64,000 nt of DNA, taken from assembly GCF_008919445.1 (NCBI RefSeq), contig NZ_VSLG01000003.1:248001-312000 (forward strand). The letters are read 5' to 3'. Each line of letters opens with the position of its first letter. The first letter of the stretch is position 1. Under the pieces are notes generated by a model. The model was not told the DNA's origin. It saw nothing but the letters and a program-made list of their open reading frames with translations, and did no database searches. Both the position numbers and the translations under genes were made by a program. This stretch comes from Serinicoccus kebangsaanensis (GTDB taxonomy: Bacteria > Actinomycetota > Actinomycetes > Actinomycetales > Dermatophilaceae). Below, one piece after another: positions 16,821 to 25,694 of the stretch.

Positions 16821-18469
16821 CGCAGCTGACGGACGCCGTCGACCTGCTGGCGCGGGTGGGGCGCGAGGCCGGGCTGGACGAGCAGACGGTCCGGGTGGAG
16901 GGGCAGCACCTCGCGGCCGCGGTGCTGGAGCAGCCGGGGCCGGGCGAGGCGCACTCCCTCTGGGCGGGTGCCTTCGACCGTCCGGCCAGCGACTTCTTCG
17001 GCGCGGTCCCCAAGGGCCGGCGGTATGCCTCGATCCCGACCCCGATGCTGTCGACGCTCATCGCGGAGCGGAGTGCGCGGGCGGCGGGGTATGCCCAGGC
17101 GCTCGCCGACGTCGCGACGGCCGCCTGCGCGATGCCCGGGGCCGGACAGCTCAGCGTGGGCAAGGCCACCTCCGTGGCCCGTGCACAGCTGGCCGCGGCT
17201 GGTGTCGCAGCGAGCCACGGCGGCGAGGCTCCGACCGCCGGTCTCACGCCCCCCGACGCCGGCCCGCTGACCCCGGCGAGCCCGGCGAGCCCGGCGACGG
17301 ATCCTGCCTCGGCGTCGGCGCTGTCGGCCGACCTGCTGCGCCGGGCCCAGGAGCAGGGTGCGCGGGTGCGGGACATGCTCACGTCGCTGTCGGCGGGCAG
17401 CCAGACCTACCAGCCGAGCCCGACCCTGCCACCACCTCCGGAGGCCGGCGACCTGGGGGCCGCCGCGCCCCCACCCTCGCCTGCAGCGGGAGGAGAGCAA
17501 CCTCCCGCGGCACCCGGTGCCGAGAGCGCCGCGACGCCGGGGGTCGAGGACGAGCCGGAGCCCGAGCCCGAGCCGGAGCGCTCGCTCGAGGAGCTGCTCG
17601 CCGAGCTGGACGAGCTCATCGGGCTGGAGCGGGTCAAGGCTGAGATCCACCGGCAGGTCGCCGTGCTGAAGATGGACGCGCGACGGCAGGAGGCCGGTCT
17701 CAAGGTGGCGACGCTCACCCGGCACCTGGTCTTCGTCGGCAACCCGGGCACCGGGAAGACGACGGTGGCCCGCTTGGTGGGAGGGATCTATCGCGCGCTC
17801 GGGCTGCTGAGCAAGGGCCAGCTCGTCGAGGTGGACCGCAGCGAGCTGGTCGCCGGCTACCTCGGGCAGACCGCCGCCAAGACGGCCGAGGTGGTGGGCA
17901 GCGCGCACGGAGGCGTCATCTTCATCGACGAGGCCTACAGCCTCGGCGGGGACCAGTACGGCAAGGAGGCCATCGACACCCTCGTCAAGGAGATGGAGGA
18001 CCACCGGGACGACCTGGTGGTCATCGTGGCCGGCTACCCCGACCCGATGGCGGAGTTCATCGCCACCAACCCGGGCCTGGAGAGCAGGTTCCGCACCATC
18101 ATCGAGTTCGAGGACTACACCGACGAGGAGCTGGTCGCCATCCAGCAGCACCTCGCCGGCCAGATGGACTACGACGTGGCCCCCGAGGCGACCGAGCGCT
18201 TCGGCGAGATCCTGGCGGCGACCCCGCGCGGACCCAGCTTCGGCAACGGCCGGTTCGCCCGCAACCTGCTGGAGGCCGCGATCGGACGTCACGCCTGGCG
18301 GCTGCGGGACACCACGGAGGTCGACCTGCACGAGTTGCGCACGCTGCAGCGGGAGGACTTCGAGGACCGGGACGCGGTGGACCTGTCCGTGCCCCCGGCC
18401 GAGGACGAGCCCGCCGACCACGAGGCGGAGGCACCCGAGGACGGCGACCAGCCGCAGGAGCCGGCGTGA
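16817..18469 (+). CDS. AAA ATPase of the CbxX/CfqX (EccA/SpoVK-like) type
   Basis: 550 residues. The first ~185 residues are helical, followed by a Pro/Glu-rich linker; the AAA module begins at LLAELDELIGLERVKAEI. Walker A GNPGTGKTT is near residue 311, Walker B GVIFIDEAYSL near 370, then arginine-finger and sensor regions (LESRFRTIIEF, GPSFGNGRFARNLLEAAIGRH). This type includes Rubisco activase CbbX and the ESX ATPase EccA, which remodel protein complexes. No ESX genes are present, so here it more likely serves the TelA/PknG operon. Overlaps both neighbours by 4 bp. Confidence 0.85.
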   Translation: MTQLTDAVDLLARVGREAGLDEQTVRVEGQHLAAAVLEQPGPGEAHSLWAGAFDRPASDFFGAVPKGRRYASIPTPMLSTLIAERSARAAGYAQALADVATAACAMPGAGQLSVGKATSVARAQLAAAGVAASHGGEAPTAGLTPPDAGPLTPASPASPATDPASASALSADLLRRAQEQGARVRDMLTSLSAGSQTYQPSPTLPPPPEAGDLGAAAPPPSPAAGGEQPPAAPGAESAATPGVEDEPEPEPEPERSLEELLAELDELIGLERVKAEIHRQVAVLKMDARRQEAGLKVATLTRHLVFVGNPGTGKTTVARLVGGIYRALGLLSKGQLVEVDRSELVAGYLGQTAAKTAEVVGSAHGGVIFIDEAYSLGGDQYGKEAIDTLVKEMEDHRDDLVVIVAGYPDPMAEFIATNPGLESRFRTIIEFEDYTDEELVAIQQHLAGQMDYDVAPEATERFGEILAATPRGPSFGNGRFARNLLEAAIGRHAWRLRDTTEVDLHELRTLQREDFEDRDAVDLSVPPAEDEPADHEAEAPEDGDQPQEPA

Positions 18470-19653
18470 GCACGCCGGCGCCGACGTCGGCGTCCGCCGC
18501 TGCCACGCCACAGACGGCCGGGACGGGCCAGCCCTCCACGTCTCCTGCGCCCGCGCCCGCCGCGGCGACCCCGCCCCAGGTGCGCGGCGCGAGGGCGGCA
18601 GACAGCGTCTCGACCACCCCGCGCCTGCTCCGGCTGGCGCGGGGCGCAGCCGCGGCGGCCGCCCTCCTCACCGGCGTGGTGGCCACCGGCACCTTCTCGA
18701 CCGACGGGGTCAACTCCACCCCGAACGTCATCGCGGACCAGTGGGCCGCCGCCGAGCAGGCGGGCGTGGACATCGCGCACGCCGACCTGCTGGCCGCCGA
18801 GCGCGTCACCGCGGAGAACCCTGCCGACGCCCAGGCGCTCGAGGCCTACGACGAGGTGCTGCTCGCGGTGGGCTCGGACCTGAGCCGGATGGCGGACAGC
18901 TTCGGGCAGGCGGCGGCCGACTGGAGCTCCTTCGTCACCGGTGTAGAGCGCGCGAGTGCGAGCGGGTCGCCGGTCCAGGGGTATGCCGAGGCCTCCGGCG
19001 CCGCGCGCGAGGCGACCGCCCGGGTGGACGAGGTCGCCGACCAGCACGCGCAGGACCTGCTCACCGGCTCGCGGTCCGTCCTGACGACGGTGGTCGGGAC
19101 GCTCGGCGTGCTCGTGCTGCTCGGGCTGATGATCTGGCTGGCGCTGCGGACCCGACGCATCCTCAACGTGCCGCTGGCGCTGGCCACCGTGATCACCGGC
19201 GGTCTGACCTGGCTGTCGGTCAACCCCTCGGCCCTGCCCCTCGACTACGACGTGCACGTCGAGCAGACCCAGGCCACCACGACGGCGTTGCAGCAGGTCT
19301 ACCAGGCGCGCCAGGCGCAGGTCGCCGCTGCGGCCGGGATCGACACCGACTGGGAGACCCAGGCGGAGCAGACGTCCGTCGCGATCGGTGACCTGGACGA
19401 CTCCGGTGTCGAGGAGGACTGGGAGCAGGTCCGCGCCGCAGGGGTGCAGGAGGGAGCGGTCCAGGACTCCGCGGAGGCCTACGACCGGGTGGCCGAGAAC
19501 CTGTCCGGCCTCGTCGCCGACGACCTGTCGATGGTCGACCCCGACGTCAGCAACCCCGCCGTGCTGACTGCCGCAGGGGCGCTGCTGCTCGGTCTGCTCG
19601 GGGCCGCGCTGGCGTGGGCCGGTGTCACGCAACGGCTGCGGGACTACCGATGA
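18466..19653 (+). CDS. Four-helix membrane protein 1 (GlnX-like topology)
   Basis: 395 residues; not a named family by sequence. After a Pro/Ala-rich cytoplasmic tail, transmembrane helices lie at about 56-76, 206-226, 235-255 and 365-387. Extracytoplasmic segments of ~125 and ~110 residues between helices 1-2 and 3-4 are helical and acidic. This is the topology of mycobacterial GlnX, the membrane sensor that signals amino-acid availability to PknG, whose gene also lies in this operon. I see no solute-binding GlnH here. GTG start overlaps the AAA gene stop (GTGA). Confidence 0.55.
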   Translation: MSTPAPTSASAAATPQTAGTGQPSTSPAPAPAAATPPQVRGARAADSVSTTPRLLRLARGAAAAAALLTGVVATGTFSTDGVNSTPNVIADQWAAAEQAGVDIAHADLLAAERVTAENPADAQALEAYDEVLLAVGSDLSRMADSFGQAAADWSSFVTGVERASASGSPVQGYAEASGAAREATARVDEVADQHAQDLLTGSRSVLTTVVGTLGVLVLLGLMIWLALRTRRILNVPLALATVITGGLTWLSVNPSALPLDYDVHVEQTQATTTALQQVYQARQAQVAAAAGIDTDWETQAEQTSVAIGDLDDSGVEEDWEQVRAAGVQEGAVQDSAEAYDRVAENLSGLVADDLSMVDPDVSNPAVLTAAGALLLGLLGAALAWAGVTQRLRDYR

Positions 19654-20825
19654 ACGCCCGGGGTCGCGGGCCGACCCGACCCCCGATGCCGATCCTGGGC
19701 GAGGACCGCCCGGACGTGGAGGACACCACCGCCCGGGAGCTGCAGCGCCGGCAGCAGGCGGCCGAGGAGGAGCTGGCCGCTCGTCAGGCCGAGGCGGACC
19801 GGCAGCTCCGCACCCGGCAGGCCGCCCTGGACCGGGCCGAGCGTCGGCTGGTCGAGCGGCACGGACGGTCCTCGGTCGAGCGCGAGCTGGACCTGGCACA
19901 GCAGGAGCGGCACTCCGGCATCCGCGGCTCCGTGGTGGCGCTGTGGGCCTGGGGCGCCGGTCTGGCCCTGCTCGTCCTCGGCGTCGTCATCAGCGGGCCG
20001 GACCGTGGTCCTGCCGACCTGGAGGAGATCGCCACCACCGACCGGGCACGCGTCGCCTGGCTCGGCGTCGCGGTCGCGGCGGACGAGGCGTGGGCGCTGA
20101 CCGCCACCGGGGAGGACGTCGTCGCCGGCAGCGGCGCGCCGGGCGACACGACCTCCCTCGCGGAGCAGGCGAGCGCCCTCCGCGGGGGGTACGAACCGCT
20201 GCAGCAGGTCTCCGAGGCGACCTTCGACGGGCGCACCGCGCCGCCGGCCTCGGCCGCCGCGGGCGAGTCCTGGGACGAGGTGCACACGACCGCCCTCGGG
20301 GTGGTGCCGCAGGACGCCGTCGCGGACCTCTACGACGCCCGCGGGGGTCCGGACGCGGTGGCCCTCGGTGCTCTCGCGCTCGGCGGGGCGGGGCTCGGGG
20401 TGGCGCTGGTCGTCGCCCTGCGTCGTCGCGCGGGCTGGCAGGCGGTCGCCGCGGGCGGGGCCGTGGTCCTCGCCGTCCTCACCGTCGTGCAGGTGGCGAC
20501 CCAGGCCCCGGCGCGCTACGCCGACGCCGCGGGGCACCAGGCCGCGCAGCTGGCGCTCACCGGGCTCGTGACCGGGCTGCACGACGAGGTGTCCACCCTG
20601 CTGGACGGTCCCGGGGCGAGCCCGTCGACCGCGGTCGAGAGGACGGGCGAGGGCCGGCAGCGGTTCGACGAGGCCGCGGCCCGGGTCGCCGACGAACGTG
20701 ACGGTATGCTGACCGCGCTCGACGAGGCGGGAGGGGCGACCGCCCCCGTCGCGGCCACCGGGCTCGGCGCCGCCGCTCTCGGCGGGGTCGCGTTCGCGCT
20801 CCCGGGCCGGAGGAAGGACCGATGA
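19650..20825 (+). CDS. Four-helix membrane protein 2 with coiled-coil N-terminus
   Basis: 391 residues. A cytoplasmic N-terminus has GEDRPDVEDTT at residues ~17-27 and a ~60-residue charged coiled coil (RRQQAAEEELAARQAEADRQ). Transmembrane helices are at about 93-115, 236-258, 263-285 and 368-386, with two external loops, the same plan as the two flanking membrane proteins. The GEDRPDVEDTT motif is shared almost exactly with the next gene, and may be a phospho-acceptor for the encoded kinase (inference). Overlaps both neighbours by 4 bp (ATGA). Confidence 0.6.
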   Translation: MNARGRGPTRPPMPILGEDRPDVEDTTARELQRRQQAAEEELAARQAEADRQLRTRQAALDRAERRLVERHGRSSVERELDLAQQERHSGIRGSVVALWAWGAGLALLVLGVVISGPDRGPADLEEIATTDRARVAWLGVAVAADEAWALTATGEDVVAGSGAPGDTTSLAEQASALRGGYEPLQQVSEATFDGRTAPPASAAAGESWDEVHTTALGVVPQDAVADLYDARGGPDAVALGALALGGAGLGVALVVALRRRAGWQAVAAGGAVVLAVLTVVQVATQAPARYADAAGHQAAQLALTGLVTGLHDEVSTLLDGPGASPSTAVERTGEGRQRFDEAAARVADERDGMLTALDEAGGATAPVAATGLGAAALGGVAFALPGRRKDR

Positions 20826-22297
20826 ACCCCACGCCCGACGACCGCCGGCGCGACGCCACCGACGAGGACCAGCCGATGCTGCTGCTCGGCGAGGACCGCC
20901 CCGACGTCGAGGACACCACGCTCGAGGAGCTGCGGGAGCAGGAGGCCGAGCTGGAGCGCCGCCGGCAGGAGTTCGCCGAGCAGGCCGAGCGCGACCGCGA
21001 GCGTGCCCAGGAGCAGCTCGCCGACGACCGGCAGGCCGCGGAGAAGGCCCTGGCCGCGCGGCAACGGGCGATCGACGAGGCGGAGCGCCGGTTGGTGCGC
21101 ACCGAGCGACGGCTGCGCAAGCAGGCCCAGCGGGTGGGCCAGGGCGACAGCGTCCCCCGGGTGTCCACCTACCTCCCCGAGCAGCCCGGGCGTGGCAGGA
21201 GCTCGCTCCTGCGTGGATCGGAGCGGTCGCCCGGAAAACTGGATGGGATGCCGCTACCGGTGCTCCTGCTGGTCGCGGCCGCCGTCGTCCTGGGGATCGG
21301 CACCGTCCAAACCTCGGCGCGGGCCGACCAGGGGCAGGTCGCCACCTTCGAGCAGCTCGACGCGGTGCGCGTCGAGCTGCGGGAGGCCACCGGGTTGCTG
21401 GACACCGAGATGGTCCTCCAGGCCACCGGCGACCCCGAGCAGGTGGACGCCGAGGGCGACCTGCCCAGCGTCGCTCTCGCGAGGCAGGCCCTCCAGGGGG
21501 TGGACTCGGTCCCCTCCTACTACGCGGAGGACATCGGGCAGCTGAGCGCGACGTTGTCGTCGACGGAGGGCAGTGAGGTCCGCGCGGCGACGACCTGGCG
21601 CGACGGCCGGGACGCCATCGGCTACTCCGTCGCCGGCTACGACGTGGACGAGTCCCGGGAGGCGATCCTGCCCGGGTCGACCTGGGGCAGCGTGCTGCTC
21701 GTCGGTGGCGCCGCCCTGCTGCTGCTCACCCTCGTGCTGCTGCTCCGCCAGGGGTCACGGCTGGCGGCCGCCTGCACCGGGCTGGCCCTGGTCGGGGCCA
21801 TCGTCCTCGTCGCGCAGGACCCCGTCCACGACGATGCCGGCGAGCTGGGCGAGGCCCACGAGGAGGCGGCCGACCGGGCCGACGACGTGCTCGACCTGGT
21901 CGGCGACGACATCGAGGTCGTGCTCGGTCTGGACTCGCTCGAGCCCTACGAGCAGGAGGGCGAGTACTCCTACTGGGCCCGCCACTACCGGCTCGAAGGA
22001 CTCGGGCAGGAGGACGGGGAGTGGTCCCGGGCGCGGGCCGACCTCGGCCGGACGCTGTCCCTCGACCCCGCACCGGAGGAGCTGCGCACCGCCTCCCTCG
22101 CCGTGCTGACCGAGGCGGACGCCGTGCGGCAGGGCATCGAGACCGAGGTCGTCGAGGCCCGGCGGTCCGTCGTGGAGGTGTCCACCCGGGCGCCGTCGCC
22201 GGCCCTGGTGTGGCCCACCCTCGTCCTGGTGGTGCTGCTGCCCTGGGCCGGGCTCGGTCTGGAGTCGTGGCGACGGCGCCGGAGGGAGGCCCGATGA
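20822..22297 (+). CDS. Four-helix membrane protein 3 with coiled-coil N-terminus
   Basis: 491 residues. The N-terminal cytoplasmic part repeats the motif GEDRPDVEDTT (residues ~23-33) and a long Glu/Arg/Gln coiled coil (~35-105). Transmembrane helices at about 142-162, 288-308, 312-332 and 459-480 enclose two extracytoplasmic domains of ~125 residues each. It is a paralogue-like partner of the previous gene with a longer linker before helix 1. Start overlaps the upstream stop; next start overlaps its stop. Function probably sensory; no enzymatic motif. Confidence 0.6.
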   Translation: MNPTPDDRRRDATDEDQPMLLLGEDRPDVEDTTLEELREQEAELERRRQEFAEQAERDRERAQEQLADDRQAAEKALAARQRAIDEAERRLVRTERRLRKQAQRVGQGDSVPRVSTYLPEQPGRGRSSLLRGSERSPGKLDGMPLPVLLLVAAAVVLGIGTVQTSARADQGQVATFEQLDAVRVELREATGLLDTEMVLQATGDPEQVDAEGDLPSVALARQALQGVDSVPSYYAEDIGQLSATLSSTEGSEVRAATTWRDGRDAIGYSVAGYDVDESREAILPGSTWGSVLLVGGAALLLLTLVLLLRQGSRLAAACTGLALVGAIVLVAQDPVHDDAGELGEAHEEAADRADDVLDLVGDDIEVVLGLDSLEPYEQEGEYSYWARHYRLEGLGQEDGEWSRARADLGRTLSLDPAPEELRTASLAVLTEADAVRQGIETEVVEARRSVVEVSTRAPSPALVWPTLVLVVLLPWAGLGLESWRRRRREAR

Positions 22298-23415
22298 CCG
22301 GCGGCTACACCCACGCCCCCGTCGCGCCGGGGTCGCTCGGCGCCGACGTCCCCGACACCGAGCTGCTCGCCTACCTCGACGCGATGTTGCGGTGGAAGGA
22401 CCAGCGCCGCACCGAGCTCGCCGCGCTGGACCAGGCGGCCCTGGAGGTGGAGGAGCCGGCCGAGCGCGCCTCCCTGACCCCGGACGTCACCCTGTCGATG
22501 ACGTTGTGGCAGGCGGTCGCCGATCGGCTCGCGCTGATCCAGGCCACCTGGGACAGCGGCCGCGTCGGCGAGCAGGAGCGACGCCGGATCACCACGCTGG
22601 TCTGGGGCACGCTGGAGCAGCCCGGGACCCGGGGCACCCAGGCGCTGGCGGTCTCGCTCCCCGAGGCGTGCCGGCTCTCGGACTCGCTGGCGTCGTCGCT
22701 GCGCTCCCGGCTGCGGCTCGACGGGGCCGACCCCGACCTCACCGGCCGGCTGCGCGCGCTCCGGCAGCAGGTCGAGCGGATCGCGGACCAGGTCGCGCTC
22801 ATCCCCGGATCGAGGCGCTCCTCCGCCGAGGTGGCGCACGCCGAGCTCGACCAGCGGCTCACCGACGTGACCGACCGGGCGGCCCGCGGCGCCGACGTCG
22901 GCGGGCTGCTGGCACCGCTGGAGTCCCGCGCGGCGACGGTCGAGCGAGACCTCATCGTGGCCGCCTCGGCCCGCGCGCACGCCAAGGCCGACCACGCCCA
23001 GGCGACCCGGGAGGTCGCCGAGCTGACCGCCAGGGGGCAGGCCGTGCTGTCCCTGGCGCACCGCGCCCGGTCCACGGTCGCCCCGGCGCCCCGGCTCGGC
23101 GTCCCCGACGTCTCCGCGCTCGGGGACGTGCCCACCGGCCTCGGCGAGCTCACGGCATACCGGGGGCGGCTCGCCCGGGTGGAGCGCGCCCTGGGCGTCG
23201 CGCAGTCGGAGTATGCCGCTGCCCTCGCCCGCCTGGACGAGCTCACCGAGCGCGCGCACCGGGTGCGCGAGGCGCTGGCGGACGAGACGGCGATGCTGGC
23301 CCTCGCCGAGCAGACCGACACCTTGCTGCAGACCCGGCCGACCGACCTGACCCGACTGGAGGCGCTGGTGCAGGCACAGGAGAGCTTCGTCAAGGCGTTG
23401 GGGGTGCGGCCGTGA
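22294..23415 (+). CDS. Helical/coiled-coil hypothetical protein
   Basis: 373 residues, soluble, no transmembrane segment and no family I can name. Sequence is almost entirely helical with heptad-like stretches (RLRALRQQVERIADQVALI, AATVERDLIVAASARAHAK, ARLDELTERAHRVREALAD). Codon use and GC match the operon. As the last gene before the kinase it may be an adaptor or scaffold between the membrane proteins and PknG. ATG 22294 overlaps the previous stop. Confidence 0.6.
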   Translation: MTGGYTHAPVAPGSLGADVPDTELLAYLDAMLRWKDQRRTELAALDQAALEVEEPAERASLTPDVTLSMTLWQAVADRLALIQATWDSGRVGEQERRRITTLVWGTLEQPGTRGTQALAVSLPEACRLSDSLASSLRSRLRLDGADPDLTGRLRALRQQVERIADQVALIPGSRRSSAEVAHAELDQRLTDVTDRAARGADVGGLLAPLESRAATVERDLIVAASARAHAKADHAQATREVAELTARGQAVLSLAHRARSTVAPAPRLGVPDVSALGDVPTGLGELTAYRGRLARVERALGVAQSEYAAALARLDELTERAHRVREALADETAMLALAEQTDTLLQTRPTDLTRLEALVQAQESFVKALGVRP

Positions 23416-25694
23416 GCGGCGCGCCCTGTCAGGAGCCGGGCTGCACCGGGTCCTACGAGGACGGCTGGTGCAACGTCTGCGGCTCGCCCGAGCCCAGCCA
23501 GGCCCCCATCGAGGCGACCCCCGTCGGCCTGCCTCCCGAGCCGTCGCAGGGCGAGGCCGCCGGTGGTGCCCGCTCCGGGGGCGCGGCGGGGGGTGCCGAC
23601 CCGGCCGCGGGCTCCGGGCACGTGGTGGCGACACCGGCACCGGGCCAGACCCGGCAGGCCGTCCGGGCGGCCCGGGTCCGTCGGCAGCGGGCCGGCATGG
23701 CCGGCCGCCGCTCCCGGTTGGGGCTCGGGCTCACGACGGTCCCCGACGTGCCCGAGGGCGACCCGACCGAGAAGCTCATGGTCGACCCGCGGGTGCCGGA
23801 GGACCGGCGCACCTGCCCGGCCTGCGGCGCCGACGTCGGCCGTGCCGCCGGGGAGGCCGAGGGGCGGCAGCAGGGGTTCTGCCCGCAGTGCCGCGCCCCC
23901 TACTCCTTCACCCCCAAGCTCGAGCCGGGTGAGCTGGTGGCGGGGCAGTACGAGAACGTCGGCGCGCTCGCGCACGGCGGGATGGGCTGGATCTACCTGG
24001 GCCGGGACAAGAACGTCTCGGACCGGTTCGTCGTGCTCAAGGGGCTGCTCAACACCGGCGACGACGACGCGCTGGACGCCGCGGTCGCCGAGCAGCAGTT
24101 CCTCGCCCAGGTCAAGCACCCCCTCATCGTCGAGATCTACAACACGGTGCAGCACGAGGGCGACGCCTACACGGTCATGGAGCACGTGGGCGGACGCTCG
24201 CTCAAGCAGCTGCTGCAGGACCGGATGCGCGAGGCGGGGCGCTACGCCCCGTTCCCCGTCGACCAGGCCCTGGCCTACGTGATCGAGGCCCTCCCGGCCT
24301 TCACCCACCTGCACGACCTCGGGCTGCTCTACTGCGACTTCAAGCCGGACAACCTCATCCACGAGGGGGACGGCATCAAGCTGATCGACCTCGGCGGGGT
24401 GCGCCGCCAGGACGACCTCGAGTCGCCGATCTACGGGACCGTGGGCTACCAGGCACCCGAGGTGGCCGAGGTCGGGCCCTCGGTCGCGTCCGACATCTAC
24501 ACCATCGGTCGCACCCTGTGCGTCCTCACCTTCGAGTTCCGCGGCTACCAGACCGAGTACCAGCACTCGTTCCCCCCGATGTCCCGGGTCCCCGCCTTCA
24601 CCGAGCACGACGCCTTCTACCGCGTCGTGGCCCGCTGCTGCGCCCCCGACCCGAACGACCGGTTCACCTCGGTCGAGGAGCTGCGCAGCCAGCTCGTCGG
24701 TGTGCTGCGCCAGGTGGTCGCGGCGTCCGGCGCGGAGCGCGCCGCCACCCTCTCCGCGCACAGCCCCGCCTTCGAGCCGCCCGTCACCACCGGGGAGACC
24801 CTGTCCTGGTGGGAGCTGCCCGAGCTGAAGCGGGACGAGCAGGACCCGATGCTCGACTGGATCTCGAGCCAGTCCGGCAACGACCCGAGCGCCACCTTCG
24901 AGGCGCTGCGCGCCGCGCCGGAGCAGACCCCCGAGGTCTTCCTCGCCCGGGCGAGGGCGGGCATCCGGATGGGCCAGCAGGCCTGGGTGGACGAGGCCGT
25001 GCGGGGGTTGCTGGGCGAGGACCCGTGGGACTGGCGGGGCTCGTGGCTGCGCGGTCTCTGGGCGATCTCGCAGGCCGAGGGCGAGCACGCCGAGCAGCGG
25101 GCGCAGGAGGCGGGAGGCCACTTCGCCGCGGTCCGCGACGCCCTGCCCGGCGAGATCGCGCCCCGGATGGCGCTGGCGCTGGCCACCGAGCTCGCCGGCT
25201 ACGGCAAGGCGGCCGAGCTGGACTACCTGCGCGCCTGGCGCACCGATGCCGCGTATGTCGCTCCGGCCGCCTTCGGGCTGCACCGGCTGCGGCTGCAGCG
25301 CGACGACGTGGAGGGGGCGATCAACGCCCTGGACTCGGTCCCGCCGAGCAGCCGGGCCCACCCTCGGGCCCGCTGGCTGCGCGCCGAGCTGCTCCGTCGC
25401 CGCGGGAGCCTCGCCGACCTGCGGGAGTCGATGCACTCGGTGAGCCGGCTGACCCTCGACCCCCGTCAGCGTGCCCAGTTCAACGCCGTGCTCTACGAGC
25501 AGGCGCTGGCGCAGATCACCCAGCACGGCCCCAAGCCCGACTGGCGGGTGGGTGAGGTGCCGCTCACCCGCGACGCCCTGCAGCGCGCGCTGGAGCAGGA
25601 GTACCGCGTGCTCGCCGACTACACCCCCGACCCGCAGGAGCGGGCCGGGCTCATCGACCGCGCCAACGCGGTCCGCCCCTGGAGCTGGACATGA
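23412..25694 (+). CDS. pknG: PknG-type serine/threonine protein kinase
   Basis: 760 residues, as in Mycobacterium PknG. Domain order: an extra N-terminal zinc ribbon (four Cys, residues 6-24), a disordered stretch, a rubredoxin-like CPACG...CPQC element (~134-160) that regulates catalysis in PknG, the kinase (~175-430) with glycine loop AHGGMGWIY, VVLKG lysine, catalytic YCDFKPDN and DLG in place of DFG, then a TPR-rich C-terminus. PknG is a soluble kinase controlling central metabolism through FHA proteins such as GarA/OdhI. Here it sits beside a PP2C phosphatase and an FHA protein, so kinase, eraser and reader are encoded together. GTG start overlaps the upstream stop. Confidence 0.93.
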   Translation: MSGAPCQEPGCTGSYEDGWCNVCGSPEPSQAPIEATPVGLPPEPSQGEAAGGARSGGAAGGADPAAGSGHVVATPAPGQTRQAVRAARVRRQRAGMAGRRSRLGLGLTTVPDVPEGDPTEKLMVDPRVPEDRRTCPACGADVGRAAGEAEGRQQGFCPQCRAPYSFTPKLEPGELVAGQYENVGALAHGGMGWIYLGRDKNVSDRFVVLKGLLNTGDDDALDAAVAEQQFLAQVKHPLIVEIYNTVQHEGDAYTVMEHVGGRSLKQLLQDRMREAGRYAPFPVDQALAYVIEALPAFTHLHDLGLLYCDFKPDNLIHEGDGIKLIDLGGVRRQDDLESPIYGTVGYQAPEVAEVGPSVASDIYTIGRTLCVLTFEFRGYQTEYQHSFPPMSRVPAFTEHDAFYRVVARCCAPDPNDRFTSVEELRSQLVGVLRQVVAASGAERAATLSAHSPAFEPPVTTGETLSWWELPELKRDEQDPMLDWISSQSGNDPSATFEALRAAPEQTPEVFLARARAGIRMGQQAWVDEAVRGLLGEDPWDWRGSWLRGLWAISQAEGEHAEQRAQEAGGHFAAVRDALPGEIAPRMALALATELAGYGKAAELDYLRAWRTDAAYVAPAAFGLHRLRLQRDDVEGAINALDSVPPSSRAHPRARWLRAELLRRRGSLADLRESMHSVSRLTLDPRQRAQFNAVLYEQALAQITQHGPKPDWRVGEVPLTRDALQRALEQEYRVLADYTPDPQERAGLIDRANAVRPWSWT

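Noticed and set aside
16817-18469. ESX/type VII secretion EccA
   Set aside because: Only the AAA domain is similar; no EccB-E, EsxA or EsxB genes in the window.
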